64,000 bases of DNA from Streptomyces finlayi (lineage in GTDB: Bacteria > Actinomycetota > Actinomycetes > Streptomycetales > Streptomycetaceae): assembly GCF_014216315.1 (NCBI RefSeq), contig NZ_CP045702.1:4402001-4466000 (forward strand), in the 5' to 3' direction. Numbering within the stretch: the stretch's first letter is position 1; each line of letters begins with the position of its first letter. Made by a program: the position numbers and the translations under genes. Below, piece by piece: positions 39,700 to 49,308 of the stretch. The notes beneath the pieces are model-generated. The model saw nothing but the letters and a program-made list of their open reading frames with translations, did no database searches and had not been told where the DNA came from.

Positions 39700-41475
39700 T
39701 CAGAGACGCTCGGGGGTGCGGATGCCGAGGAGCTTCATGCCCTGGTGGAGCGTGCGGGACGTCAGCTCGACGAGGAACAGCCGGTTCTCGACGACCTCGG
39801 CCGGATTCTCGTCGCTCAGGACCTGGCACTGGTCGTAGAACGTGGTGAGGTGCGACGCCAGCTGGTAGAGGTAAGCGGCCAGCTTGTGCGGCTCGTACCC
39901 GGCGGCCACCTCGGACAGGACCTCGCCGAACTGGTCCAGGTGCAGACCCAGCGCGCGCTCGGCCGGGGCCAGTTCCAGCTCCGGGTGCGCGACCGGCTTC
40001 GCGTCGCCGGCCTTGCGCAGGATGGAGCGGATACGGGCGTACGCGTACTGGAGGTACACCGACGTGTCGCCGTTCAGCGACACCATCTGGTCCAGGTCGA
40101 ACTTGTAGTCCCGGACCGCCGAGGTCGACAGGTCCGCGTACTTCACGGCGCCGACGCCGACGTACCGGCCGTTCTCCACGATCTCGTCCTCGGACAGGCC
40201 CACCTTCCCGGCCTTCTCCCGGACGACGGCGGTGGCCCGCTCGACTGCCTCGTCCAGCAGGTCCTCCAGCCGGACGGTGGTGCCCTCACGGGTCTTGAAC
40301 GGCTTGCCGTCCTTGCCCAGGACCGTGCCGAACGCCAGCTGGTGCGCATGGACGTCCTCGTTCAGCCAGCCCGCCCGGCGGGCCGTCTCGAAGACCATCT
40401 TGAAGTGCAGGGACTGCCGGGCGTCGACCACGTAGACGAGGGAGTCGGCCTTGAGGTCCTGCACCCGGTCGCGGATCGCGGACAGGTCCGTCGCCGCGTA
40501 GCCGTAGCCGCCGTTGGTCTTCTTGACGATCAGCGGGACCGGATTGCCGTCCGGGCCCTTCACGTCGTCGAAGAACACGCACAGCGCACCCTCGGAGCGG
40601 ACGGCGACACCCGTCTCCTCCAGGATCCGGCAGGTCTCCTCCAGCATGTCGTTGTAGCCGGACTCGCCGACGATGTCGGCGTCGCGGACCTCCATGTCGA
40701 GCTTGTCGAAGACCGAGAAGAAGTAGATCTTCGACTCGTCGACGAAGCCCTGCCAGAGCGCCAGCGTCTCCGGGTCACCGGCCTGGAGTGCCACCACCCG
40801 GTCCCGAGCGCGGGTCTTGAACTCCTCGTCGGAGTCGAAGAGCACCCGCGACGCCTTGTAGACGCGGTTGAGGGACGACATCGCGGCCTCGCCGTCCGCC
40901 GCCGTGCCCTGCTGGTGGCCCAGCTCGCCGGGGTGCTCGATCAGGTACTGGATGAGCATGCCGAACTGCGTGCCCCAGTCGCCGATGTGGTGGCGCCGGA
41001 TCACGTTCTCGCCGGTGAACTCCAGGATCTGCACCATCGCGTCGCCGATGACAGCCGACCGCAGGTGGCCGACGTGCATCTCCTTGGCCACGTTGGGCTG
41101 GGCGTAGTCGATGACCGTCGTGCCCGGGTGCGCGGCGCGCGGCACGCCCAGGCGGCCCTCGCCGTCCGTGGCGCGGGCGGCCAGCGTCTGGATGATCGCC
41201 TTGTCCGTCAGCGTGATGTTGAGGAAGCCGGGGCCCGAGACCTCGATGTCCTTGATCAGGTCGCCCGCCGGAAGGGCGGCCGTGACCTGGGACGCGAGTT
41301 CACGCGGGTTGCCCTTGAGCTTCTTGGCGAGCGCGAGGATGCCGTTGGCCTGGAAGTCGGCCCGCTCGCTTCGGCGCAGCAGCGGGTCCGCGGTGCCGGC
41401 ATCCGGCAGCGCTGCCGTCAGGGCGTCCGCCAGCTGCTGCTGGAGCGTGGAAGCGAGGGAATTGACCGAGGCCAT
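39700..41475 (-). CDS. argS: Arginyl-tRNA synthetase
   Basis: The 591-residue class I enzyme charges tRNA(Arg). It contains the N-terminal Add1 domain region, the HIGH signature as HVGHLRSAVIGD (~residue 128), the catalytic fold, a KMSKS-equivalent loop FKTREGTTVRLEDLL as in many ArgRS that lack canonical KMSKS, and the DALR anticodon-binding domain ending TLHQGMKLLGIRTPERL. ATG 41475 gives MASVNSLASTLQQQL, matching family starts; an upstream in-frame stretch beginning at 41526 is not needed. It is divergent from lysS, sharing a 146-bp promoter region. Confidence 0.95.
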   Translation of the reverse strand: MASVNSLASTLQQQLADALTAALPDAGTADPLLRRSERADFQANGILALAKKLKGNPRELASQVTAALPAGDLIKDIEVSGPGFLNITLTDKAIIQTLAARATDGEGRLGVPRAAHPGTTVIDYAQPNVAKEMHVGHLRSAVIGDAMVQILEFTGENVIRRHHIGDWGTQFGMLIQYLIEHPGELGHQQGTAADGEAAMSSLNRVYKASRVLFDSDEEFKTRARDRVVALQAGDPETLALWQGFVDESKIYFFSVFDKLDMEVRDADIVGESGYNDMLEETCRILEETGVAVRSEGALCVFFDDVKGPDGNPVPLIVKKTNGGYGYAATDLSAIRDRVQDLKADSLVYVVDARQSLHFKMVFETARRAGWLNEDVHAHQLAFGTVLGKDGKPFKTREGTTVRLEDLLDEAVERATAVVREKAGKVGLSEDEIVENGRYVGVGAVKYADLSTSAVRDYKFDLDQMVSLNGDTSVYLQYAYARIRSILRKAGDAKPVAHPELELAPAERALGLHLDQFGEVLSEVAAGYEPHKLAAYLYQLASHLTTFYDQCQVLSDENPAEVVENRLFLVELTSRTLHQGMKLLGIRTPERL

Positions 41476-41621
41476 CAGCTGGCTGCCGTTTCCGTAGGGG
41501 TACAAGGGATCGTCCAAGTATCCCACGGGGTGTAAAGCCGTTTTCGCGCTGTGGGGGGTACCTGGGAGAATGGGCGGTGCCCCCCCCGATGGGATCTACC
41601 CGAGAGAAGGACGTGCCGACC

Positions 41622-43376
41622 GTGGCCGAGAGTCAGACCAGCACCGAGACCGACTGGGTCTCCCGCTTCGCGGACGATGTCATCGCCGAATCGGAGCGTC
41701 GTGCGCCTGGCAAACCGGTCGTCGTCGCCTCCGGTCTGTCCCCGTCGGGCCCGATCCACCTCGGCAACCTCCGCGAGGTCATGACCCCGCACCTGGTCGC
41801 CGACGAGATCCGCCGCCGTGGCCTCACCGTCCGGCACCTGATCTCCTGGGACGACTACGACCGCTACCGCAAGGTCCCCAACGGGGTCCCCGGCGTGGAC
41901 ACGTCCTGGGCCGAGCACATCGGCAAGCCGCTGACCTCGGTGCCTGCCCCCGCGGGCTCCGCGTACCCGAACTGGGCCGAGCACTTCAAGGCCGCCATGA
42001 CCGAGGCGCTGGACGAGCTCGGTGTCGAGTACGACGGGATCAGCCAGACGGAGCAGTACCTGGCGGGCACGTACCGCGAGCAGATCCTGCACGCCATGAA
42101 GCACCGCCGTGACATCGACGCCGTCCTCGACGGCTACCGGACCAAGAAGGACCCGGCCGGGGCGGCCAAGGGCGGCAGGAAGCCGCAGCAGCAGAAGAAG
42201 GTCGACGAGGCCGAACTCGAGGCGGCCGAGGGCTCCGGCGCGGCGGACGAGGACGACGGCAGCGGCAACACCGCCGGCTACTTCCCGTACAAGCCGTACT
42301 GCGGCAACTGCGAGAAGGACCTGACGGTCGTCACCTCGTACGACGACGACACGACCGAGCTGAACTACACCTGCTCGTCGTGCGGCTTCGCGGAGACCGT
42401 CCGGCTGAACGAGTTCAACCGCGGCAAGCTGGTCTGGAAGGTCGACTGGCCGATGCGCTGGGCGTTCGAAGACGTGATCTTCGAGCCGAGCGGGGTGGAC
42501 CACTCCTCGCCGGGCTCCTCGTTCGTCGTCGGTGGCCAGATCGTGCGCGAGGTCTTCGACGGCGTCCAGCCGATCGGGCCGATGTACGCGTTCGTCGGGA
42601 TCTCCGGCATGGCGAAGATGTCCTCCAGCAAGGGCGGCGTCCCGACACCGGCCGACGCGCTGAAGATCATGGAAGCGCCGCTGCTGCGCTGGCTGTACGC
42701 CCGCCGCAAGCCCAACCAGTCGTTCAAGATCGCCTTCGACCAGGAGATCCAGCGGCTGTACGACGAGTGGGACTCGCTGGCGCGCAAGGTCGCCGACGGC
42801 TCCGTCCTGCCGGCGGACGCCGCCGCGTACGCACGGGCCGTCGGCACGGCCGCCGGCCCGCTGCCGAGCACCCCGCGCCCGCTGCCGTACCGGACCCTCG
42901 CCTCGGTCGCCGACATCACGGCCGGGGCCGAGGACCAGACGCTGCGCATCCTCAGCGAACTGGACCCGGAGAACCCGCTCACCTCGCTGGACGAGGCGCG
43001 GCCGCGGCTCGACCGTGCCGAGAACTGGATCACCAGCCAGGTACCGGCCGAGGCGCGCACCATCGTCCGCGACGAGCCGGACAATGAACTCCTCGGCTCG
43101 CTGGACGAGCAGGGACGGGAGTCGCTGCGGCTGCTCCTGGAGGGGCTGGACTCGCACTGGTCGCTCGACGGGCTGACCACGCTCGTCTACGGCGTTCCGA
43201 AGGTGCTGGCCGGTCTCGAGGCCGACGCCAAGCCGACGCCGGAGCTGAAGGTGGCCCAGCGCTCGTTCTTCGCGCTCCTGTACCGGCTGCTCGTCAGCCG
43301 GGACACCGGGCCGCGACTGCCCACGCTGCTGCTCGCGGTGGGGGCGGACCGGGTGCGGAAGCTGCTCGGCGCGTAG
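41622..43376 (+). CDS. lysS: Lysyl-tRNA synthetase, class I
   Basis: The 584-residue class I LysRS (archaeal type, not the usual class II) charges tRNA(Lys). Motifs are ASGLSPSGPIHLGNLREV (HIGH equivalent HLGN, residue ~45) and GMAKMSSSKGGVPTPADAL (KMSSS, ~330). A zinc-binding part lies in CGNCEKDLTVVTSYDDDTTE followed by CSSCG. A Lys/Glu/Asp-rich insert (~175-215) is lineage-specific. The start is chosen at GTG 41622 because AGAAGGA lies 10 nt before it; GTG 41613 and ATG 41589 are in-frame alternatives. Confidence 0.93.
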   Translation: MAESQTSTETDWVSRFADDVIAESERRAPGKPVVVASGLSPSGPIHLGNLREVMTPHLVADEIRRRGLTVRHLISWDDYDRYRKVPNGVPGVDTSWAEHIGKPLTSVPAPAGSAYPNWAEHFKAAMTEALDELGVEYDGISQTEQYLAGTYREQILHAMKHRRDIDAVLDGYRTKKDPAGAAKGGRKPQQQKKVDEAELEAAEGSGAADEDDGSGNTAGYFPYKPYCGNCEKDLTVVTSYDDDTTELNYTCSSCGFAETVRLNEFNRGKLVWKVDWPMRWAFEDVIFEPSGVDHSSPGSSFVVGGQIVREVFDGVQPIGPMYAFVGISGMAKMSSSKGGVPTPADALKIMEAPLLRWLYARRKPNQSFKIAFDQEIQRLYDEWDSLARKVADGSVLPADAAAYARAVGTAAGPLPSTPRPLPYRTLASVADITAGAEDQTLRILSELDPENPLTSLDEARPRLDRAENWITSQVPAEARTIVRDEPDNELLGSLDEQGRESLRLLLEGLDSHWSLDGLTTLVYGVPKVLAGLEADAKPTPELKVAQRSFFALLYRLLVSRDTGPRLPTLLLAVGADRVRKLLGA

Positions 43377-43386
43377 GGGTGTGAGC

Positions 43387-43424
43387 GCAGGGCCGTCACC
43401 CGGGGAACCGGGTGGCGGCCCTGC
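43387..43424. terminator. Strong hairpin terminator after lysS
   Basis: GCAGGGCCGTCACCCGG pairs with CCGGGTGGCGGCCCTGC around GGAA, with two small imperfections, between converging genes. Confidence 0.8.
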
Positions 43425-43440
43425 GGCGTGCCGGGCCGGA

Positions 43441-43463
43441 CGTCAGTCGCCGGACGGGCCGGG
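43441..43463 (+). repeat. Degenerate copy of the CAATCGCCGGACGGG repeat
   Basis: CGTCAGTCGCCGGACGGGCC resembles the intergenic repeat at 13726, just downstream of the lysS terminator. Confidence 0.45.
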
Positions 43464-43473
43464 CTTTTGTCGG

Positions 43474-44862
43474 TTACGCGATGTGCTCCGCTTCGAGTAC
43501 CGAGTGGTAGCGGTTCTTGAACTCCGGCATCAGGCGGCGGATCAGAGCCGCGCTGCGCGGGTGCGACACGTTGTGGCTGTCCCCGACGTATATGTCCAGG
43601 GCCTCGACGCTCGGGTACTCGTTGTTCTGCTGCACGAAGGCGGAGAACGCCTCGTACGCGAGTGCGGCGAAGTCCTCGTCCTCCTGCGCCCATTCCGCCG
43701 GATCCTCCTCGGGCTCCTGCGGCTGCTGGGCCTGGGCCTGGGCCTGATCCTGGGGCTGCTGGGCTTCCGCGTTGCGAGGGTGAGGGACCGCGCCGATCGT
43801 GCCCACGTCGCCGAGGGGACGGGTGCGGCCGCCGGGGCCCGAGGGGATCATGACGGGGGTCGGTTCGAGGCCCTCGACGTACTGCGGGTTGTACGAACCC
43901 TCGTACGCGCCCTCCGGCACCGGCGGCGCCGCGAACCAGGGGCTCTCGTGCCCGTGTTGCCCCTGTTCCTGCGGCAACTGCTCCTGGGGCGACTGCTGGG
44001 GGTGGGGCGCGCCGTGCCGCTGCTCGTAGGCCCGGCCGAAGTCCTGCTCGAAGTCCTGGTCGTTCCCCTGCTGGTGTTCCAGGGGGTGCTGCTGGAGCCG
44101 CTGGTGCTCCTGGGGTGCGGCGACGGGCAGCTCGGCCTGGGGCTGGGTGGCGGCGACCGGCGGCAGCAGGGCCGGTTCGATGCCCGCGGCGGCGAGTCCG
44201 GCCGGGGCGGTCTCGGCGAGCGGGACCCCGTACTTCGCCAGGCGCAGCGGCATCAGCGACTCGATCGGGGCCTTGCGGCGCCAACTGCGGCCGTACCGGG
44301 CCTGGAGACGGGCCTGATAGATGAGCCGGTCCTGTTCGAGCTTGATGACCTGCTCGTAACTGCGCAGCTCCCACAGCTTCATCCGGCGCCACAGCTTGAA
44401 CGTGGGGATCGGGGAGAGCACCCAGCGGGTGAGGCGTACGCCTTCCATGTGCTTGTCGGCCGTGATGTCCGCGATCCGGCCCACGGCGTGGCGCGCGGCC
44501 TCGACGGAGACGACGAACAGGATCGGGATGACCGCGTGCATGCCCGTGCCCAGGGGGTCGGGCCAGGCCGCGGCGCCGTTGAAGGCGATCGTCGCGGCGG
44601 TCAGCAGCCAGGCGGTCTGGCGCAGCAGTGGGAACGGGATGCGCATCCACGTCAGCAGCAGGTCGAGGGCGAGCAGCACGCAGATGCCCGCGTCGATGCC
44701 GATCGGGAAGACGTACGAGAACGACCCGAAGCCCTTCTCGACGGCCAGCTCGCGCACGGCCGCGTACGAGCCCGCGAATCCGATCGCGGCGATGAGCACC
44801 GCGCCGGCGACGACGATTCCGATGAGTATCCGGTGCGTGCGTGTCAGCTGCATCGCGGCCAC
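43474..44862 (-). CDS. DUF2637-family membrane protein
   Basis: The 462-residue protein has four membrane spans in its first ~150 residues, including ILIGIVVAGAVLIAAIGFAGS (~10-30) and AVIPILFVVSVEAARHAV (~125-142). A basic segment follows (SPIPTFKLWRRMKLWELRSY). The long C-terminal part is Gln/Pro-rich (QAQAQAQQPQEPEED), and a conserved HTH-like end (YEAFSAFVQQNNEYPSVEAL...) completes it. DUF2637 occurs in plasmid transfer (Spd) proteins and in chromosomal copies of unknown role. GTG 44862 (GGGGAGGGG upstream) is preferred; the frame extends further upstream to 44955 with non-family sequence. Confidence 0.7.
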   Translation of the reverse strand: MAAMQLTRTHRILIGIVVAGAVLIAAIGFAGSYAAVRELAVEKGFGSFSYVFPIGIDAGICVLLALDLLLTWMRIPFPLLRQTAWLLTAATIAFNGAAAWPDPLGTGMHAVIPILFVVSVEAARHAVGRIADITADKHMEGVRLTRWVLSPIPTFKLWRRMKLWELRSYEQVIKLEQDRLIYQARLQARYGRSWRRKAPIESLMPLRLAKYGVPLAETAPAGLAAAGIEPALLPPVAATQPQAELPVAAPQEHQRLQQHPLEHQQGNDQDFEQDFGRAYEQRHGAPHPQQSPQEQLPQEQGQHGHESPWFAAPPVPEGAYEGSYNPQYVEGLEPTPVMIPSGPGGRTRPLGDVGTIGAVPHPRNAEAQQPQDQAQAQAQQPQEPEEDPAEWAQEDEDFAALAYEAFSAFVQQNNEYPSVEALDIYVGDSHNVSHPRSAALIRRLMPEFKNRYHSVLEAEHIA

Positions 44863-44974
44863 GCGCGATCCCCTCCCCGACTTGTGCCCTGGGCTGCTGC
44901 CCGCGCCCGACCAGGACGTCCGGCGCGGGCACAGCCTGGCACATGCGTAGGGCACGCGTTACGCGGGGAGGGGG

Positions 44975-45006
44975 GAAGCCCGGCTCCCGAGGGAGAGCCG
45001 GGCTTC
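44975..45006. terminator. Hairpin terminator between DUF2637 gene and DUF3558 gene
   Basis: GAAGCCCGGCTC pairs perfectly with GAGCCGGGCTTC around CCGAGGGA. Both neighbours read on the minus strand, so it ends the upstream lipoprotein transcript. Confidence 0.7.
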
Positions 45007-45090
45007 GTGAAAACGTCTGTGGGCAGGGGGGTTGGGGGTTCCGCCGGGGCTACGTCACGATGTGCGGACGGTTTTCGGGCGGCCCGGTTC

Positions 45091-45909
45091 CTAGGTCCTG
45101 GGCTTGGCGGTCGACTTGGAAGGCGCCTTGGACGAGGTGGTGTCCGGCGCTGTCGAGGACTTGCCCTTCGAGGGCACCTTGGTGCCGGCGGAGTCCACGT
45201 CGTCGGCCGCGTTGGCGGTGGCGACCGCGGCGACCGCTTCCTTCGCCGCCTTCTCGGCACCCTTCAGGATGTCGGAGGCGGACGGCGACTTGGCGCCCGC
45301 GTACCCGGCACCGTTGTAGGTCAGGGTGACGACGACGTTCCCCGTGCGGGCGACGACCGTCGCGTACTCGAAGTCCTCACTCGTCTTGGTGAGGTCGTAC
45401 GTGATGGCGGTCGCCTGCTCGCCGACGCCGTCGAGGGCCGTCGTCTCGAGCTTCTTCGCGTCCTCGGTGGCCTGGGCCTTGGCGACCTGCTTGGTGTAGT
45501 CCTCGGTGGCGCGCGCGGCGCCACTTCCGAGGGACGGGTCCGAGGCGAAGCGGGTGTAGCCGACGTCGAGCCAGCGGTACTGGGAGCCCTTGACGCCGTT
45601 GTCGTCCAGGCCGTTCCAGGAACAGCCGGCGCGGGCCTGGACGTCGCTGGACTTGCCCGGTGTGCCGCCCTTGACCTTGGCCTTGGGGACCAGGGACGAG
45701 ATCGTCTTCTTCGCGAGCGCCTTGCAGGGGTCGGGAAGCTGGGTGAACTTCGCCGGCTCGACCGTCGGCACCGTCGGCTTCGCGCTCGCCGAGGCGGACG
45801 CGTCCGCGTCCTTCTTGCCGTCGTCCGACGAGCAGCCGGTGACGACGAGCATCAGCGGGACGGCGGCGCAGGCGAGTATGCGGGACAGGCGCGGAGCTGA
45901 TCGGTGCAT
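45091..45909 (-). CDS. DUF3558-like lipoprotein A
   Basis: The 272-residue protein has signal peptide and lipobox VVTGC (Cys ~26), then a Ser/Ala/Lys linker, and a DUF3558-type domain (LPDPCKALAKKTISSLVPKA, CSWNGLDDNG) of about 150 residues with two Cys that likely form a disulfide. A C-terminal basic Ser/Thr/Lys/Pro tail (KSSTAPDTTSSKAPSKSTAK) may interact with the cell wall. The neighbour at 46130 has the same plan, and the two are probably a tandem duplication. Start ATG with AAGGAA upstream. Confidence 0.72.
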   Translation of the reverse strand: MHRSAPRLSRILACAAVPLMLVVTGCSSDDGKKDADASASASAKPTVPTVEPAKFTQLPDPCKALAKKTISSLVPKAKVKGGTPGKSSDVQARAGCSWNGLDDNGVKGSQYRWLDVGYTRFASDPSLGSGAARATEDYTKQVAKAQATEDAKKLETTALDGVGEQATAITYDLTKTSEDFEYATVVARTGNVVVTLTYNGAGYAGAKSPSASDILKGAEKAAKEAVAAVATANAADDVDSAGTKVPSKGKSSTAPDTTSSKAPSKSTAKPRT

Positions 45910-46129
45910 GGTTCCTTCACTCGGATGGCACGGCGGTCTCGTGCGGGTCTTCGGGCGGTTCGGTCGGTTCGGGGCCGGCTTCGGTCCGTCTTCGGGCCGA
46001 CTTGGGTCCGGCTTGGGTCCGGCGGTGGTGGTCCGGAGGGCCACGGTACGACGGACGGCGGCCGGATGCCGCCTCGGTCGGGGAGCCCGCGAGGGCGTAC
46101 GGAACGGGTCGCGGGCTGTCGGACGGCGG

Positions 46130-46927
46130 CTACTCGCTGAGTGTGTCGGCCAGCTTCCGGGCCAGTGCCCGGGCCTTTTCCTGCAGTTCCTTGCTGTCGG
46201 GGACCTTGGTGACGAGGGCCGGCTGCTCGCTGTACCGGACGGTCACGATGACGTTCGATGTGCGGAATACCACGCTCACCGTGCGGTGCTGGGCGGTGGA
46301 ACCTGCCCGTGTGAGTACATCGTCCAGAAACGCCGCATCGCCCAGGTTGTCCAGGATGCGCGGCTGGAGCGCGTCGGCGGTGGCGCCGGAGGCGCCCGTG
46401 GGGCCGCCGGCGCCGGTGCCGTTGCCGGCCGACGGGGTCGTGGGCGTCGCGCCCGGGCTCGTCTCCTTCTGCCCGTCGGGGGTGGAGGCGACGGGCAGAT
46501 CGGCGGCGGTCTCCTTCTTCGTATAGACCTCGCCGGCCCGGTAGTCGTCGCTCACCGCCGGGTCGTACGACACGACGCGCTCGAAGTCGATGACGAGGTT
46601 CCGGGACATGTCCGGGGAGTCGGCCTTCCAGCGGCAGCCGACCTTGCGGTCGGTGTCGTAGGTGACGGCGGCCGTGCCTTCGTACACCTTCTCCTGCTGG
46701 TCCACGGGCAGTTCGGCGGCGCCCGGCAGCAGGTCCTTCAGGGTGGACAGAGGAACCGCGCGGCAGGGCTCGGGCAGTGTCCGGTACCTGCCGGGCGGGG
46801 CGGCCGAGACCGTCGGGCTGCCCGGCTTGCTGTCGGGGTCGTCGGCAGTGCCGTCCGAGCCCGCGCTGCAGCCGGCGACGAGCACTGCGAGCAGTGCGAC
46901 GCCGGGTGCATACGCCATGTGTCGCAC
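46130..46927 (-). CDS. DUF3558-like lipoprotein B
   Basis: The 265-residue protein begins at GTG with GGGAG upstream, and has lipobox VLVAGC (Cys ~20). The mature part has the same pattern as lipoprotein A: LPEPCRAVPLSTLKDLLPGA, a Cys in VGCRWKADSP, then SVVFRTSNVIVTVRYS as against VVVTLTYNGAG in A. The two are paralogues of clearly different sequence, 220 bp apart. An inserted Gly/Pro/Thr-rich region near residues 165-200 differs from A. Extracellular; function unknown. Confidence 0.7.
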   Translation of the reverse strand: MRHMAYAPGVALLAVLVAGCSAGSDGTADDPDSKPGSPTVSAAPPGRYRTLPEPCRAVPLSTLKDLLPGAAELPVDQQEKVYEGTAAVTYDTDRKVGCRWKADSPDMSRNLVIDFERVVSYDPAVSDDYRAGEVYTKKETAADLPVASTPDGQKETSPGATPTTPSAGNGTGAGGPTGASGATADALQPRILDNLGDAAFLDDVLTRAGSTAQHRTVSVVFRTSNVIVTVRYSEQPALVTKVPDSKELQEKARALARKLADTLSE

Positions 46928-47089
46928 GGTTCCAGGCTCCCTTCGGAACGAAAACAGGTTGCCGCTCGATGGCGGCCGGTGGACACAATGTGTATCGCAC
47001 GCGCAGCTGTGAATGCCGGTCGACCGACGTGTTTGCCGATCTTGGCGCCAGTTTTGCGTTTTCAGTCTTTACGGGGGAATCGAGGGGTT

Positions 47090-48283
47090 ATGTCGTATGT
47101 AGAGGTGCCGGGTCAGCAGGTTCCGATTCGGATGTGGGCCGATCCGGCCTCGGTCGAGGACGGGGCGATGCAGCAGCTGCGCAACGTGGCGACGCTGCCG
47201 TGGATCAAGGGCCTCGCCGTCATGCCGGACGTTCATTACGGCAAGGGCGCGACCGTCGGTTCGGTGATCGCCATGCACGGTGCGGTCTGTCCGGCGGCGG
47301 TGGGTGTGGACATCGGCTGCGGAATGTCGGCGGTGAAGACGTCCCTGACAGCCAACGACCTGCCGGGGGATCTGTCGCGGCTGCGCTCGAAGATCGAGCA
47401 GGCCATTCCGGTGGGCCGGGGGATGCACGACGAGATCGTCGAGCCGGGGAAGCTGCACGGCTTCCCGACGGCCGGCTGGGACGATTTCTGGGGGCGGTTC
47501 GACGGGATCGCCGATGCGGTCAAGTTCCGTCAGGAACGTGCCACGAAGCAGATGGGGACGCTCGGAAGCGGAAACCACTTCTGTGAGATCTGCATCGATA
47601 CGGACGGCTCCGTGTGGCTCATGCTCCACTCCGGTTCGCGGAACATCGGCAAGGAGCTGGCTGATCACCACATCGGTATCGCGCAGAGCCTGCCGCACAA
47701 CCAGGGTCTGATCGACCGCGACCTCGCGGTCTTCATCTCCGAGACCCCGCAGATGGCGGCGTACCGGAACGATCTGTTCTGGGCGCAGGAGTACGCGAAG
47801 TTCAACCGCGCGATCATGATGGGGCTCCTGAAGGACGTCGTCCGCAAGGAGTTCAAGAAGGCCAAGGTCGCCTTCGAGCAGGAGATCAGCTGCCACCACA
47901 ACTACGTGGCGGAGGAGCGGTACGAGGGCCTGGACCTGCTCGTCACCCGTAAGGGAGCGATCCGCGCCGGGTCGGGGGAGTACGGGATCATCCCGGGGTC
48001 CATGGGGACGGGCTCGTACATCGTGAAGGGCCTAGGGAGCGAGAAGTCGTTCAACTCCGCCTCGCACGGTGCCGGCCGCCGGATGAGCCGTAACGCGGCG
48101 AAGAAGCGGTTCACGACGCAGGACCTGGAGCAGCAGACGCGGGGTGTGGAGTGCCGCAAGGACTCCGGTGTGGTGGACGAGATCCCGGCCGCGTACAAGC
48201 CGATCGAGCAGGTCATCGAGCAGCAGACCGATCTGGTCGCGGTCGTCGCGAAGCTGAAGCAGGTCATCTGTGTGAAGGGGTGA
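47090..48283 (+). CDS. rtcB: RtcB-family RNA-splicing ligase
   Basis: The 397-residue enzyme joins 2',3'-cyclic phosphate/3'-phosphate RNA to 5'-OH RNA using GTP and Mn(II). Metal-ligand motifs are VDIGCGMSAVKT (Asp/Cys, residues ~78), GTLGSGNHFCEI (His ~164) and HSGSRNIG (~182). The guanylylated His is in SASHGAGRRMSR (~326). Sequence is full length. The start ATG 47090 follows GAGGGG. No RtcA, RtcR or tRNA gene is next to it, so the target RNA is not indicated by context. Confidence 0.93.
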   Translation: MSYVEVPGQQVPIRMWADPASVEDGAMQQLRNVATLPWIKGLAVMPDVHYGKGATVGSVIAMHGAVCPAAVGVDIGCGMSAVKTSLTANDLPGDLSRLRSKIEQAIPVGRGMHDEIVEPGKLHGFPTAGWDDFWGRFDGIADAVKFRQERATKQMGTLGSGNHFCEICIDTDGSVWLMLHSGSRNIGKELADHHIGIAQSLPHNQGLIDRDLAVFISETPQMAAYRNDLFWAQEYAKFNRAIMMGLLKDVVRKEFKKAKVAFEQEISCHHNYVAEERYEGLDLLVTRKGAIRAGSGEYGIIPGSMGTGSYIVKGLGSEKSFNSASHGAGRRMSRNAAKKRFTTQDLEQQTRGVECRKDSGVVDEIPAAYKPIEQVIEQQTDLVAVVAKLKQVICVKG

Positions 48284-48392
48284 GACCGGCACGGCCGCCG
48301 ACAGGCGGGTCCGGCGGTCCAGGCGGTCAGGCGGGTCGGGTGGGCAATGGGCCGGGGGCCGGATGCCGTGGCTTCCGGTCCCCGATCCTGTT

Positions 48393-49151
48393 TCACGGGG
48401 TGCGGTGGACCTTGGAGTTGGATGCCTGGGCGCGGGGGCGGACGACCAGGAGGTCGATGTTGACGTGGCTGGGGCGGGTGACGGCCCAGGTGATCGTGTC
48501 GGCCACGTCGGAGGCGGTGAGGGGGGCGTCGACGCCCGCGTACACCTTGGCGGCCTTCTCCGTGTCGCCGCGGAACCGGGTGGTCGCGAACTCCTCGGTC
48601 TTCACCATGCCGGGGGCGACCTCGATGACGCGGACCGGGGTGCCGACGATCTCCAGGCGGAGGGTCTCGGCGAGGACGTGCTCTCCGTGCTTGGCCGCGA
48701 CGTAGCCGCCGCCGCCCTCGTAGGAGGAGAGTGCCGCGGTGGAGGAGAGGATGACGATCGTGCCGTCGCCGCTCGCGGTGAGGGCGGGCAGCAGGGCCTG
48801 GGTCACGTTGAGGGTGCCGATGACGTTCGTCTCGTACATCTGGCGCCAGTCCGCGGGGTCGCCGGTGGCGACGGGGTCGGCGCCCAGTGCGCCGCCCGCG
48901 TTGTTGACGAGGACCGCGAGGGAGCGGAAGGCCGTGGCGAACTCGTCGACCGCTGTGCGGTCGGTGACGTCGAGGGCGTACGCCGTCGCTTCGTGGCCCG
49001 CTTCGGTGATCTCGGCGGCGAGCGCTTCGATGCGGTCCTTGCGGCGGGCGGTGAGCACGACGCGGTAGCCGGCGGCTGCGAGCTGCCTGGCGGTCGCGGC
49101 GCCGATACCGCTGCTCGCGCCGGTGATGACGGCGATGGGGGTGGCGGCCAT
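48393..49151 (-). CDS. Short-chain dehydrogenase/reductase (SDR)
   Basis: The 252-residue classical SDR has NADP-binding TGASSGIGAATARQLAA, the NNAGGALGADP motif, catalytic Ser in ILSSTAALSS, and YVAAK as the Tyr-x3-Lys pair. Basic residues after the second strand (TARRKDRIE) point to NADP(H). It resembles the NADP-dependent 3-hydroxy acid dehydrogenase (YdfG) group, but substrate is open. ATG 49151 has GAGGAG upstream; a longer frame to 49187 is possible. Confidence 0.88.
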   Translation of the reverse strand: MAATPIAVITGASSGIGAATARQLAAAGYRVVLTARRKDRIEALAAEITEAGHEATAYALDVTDRTAVDEFATAFRSLAVLVNNAGGALGADPVATGDPADWRQMYETNVIGTLNVTQALLPALTASGDGTIVILSSTAALSSYEGGGGYVAAKHGEHVLAETLRLEIVGTPVRVIEVAPGMVKTEEFATTRFRGDTEKAAKVYAGVDAPLTASDVADTITWAVTRPSHVNIDLLVVRPRAQASNSKVHRTP

Positions 49152-49308
49152 GGCGATCTCCTCGGACGGCTGATCGGTACGGGCCAAGGATAGGCAGGCC
49201 GGTGGGGCGGGCCTTCACCGGCCGTGGGCGCCCGGACAGGCGGGGCGCGGGGCAGGGGCGGGCGCGGGGCAGAGTTGGGGGAATGCGCGGAGCAGGCGCG
49301 GGCAGGGC

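Noticed and set aside
40230..40320. Missing KMSKS in ArgS as a sign of inactivation
   Set aside because: Many arginyl-tRNA synthetases lack canonical KMSKS and use a variant loop; the rest is intact.
43381..45900. 839-codon plus-strand frame over the DUF2637 and DUF3558 genes
   Set aside because: The minus strand has signal peptides, spans and lipobox in this region; the plus frame is Gly/Arg-rich without motif.
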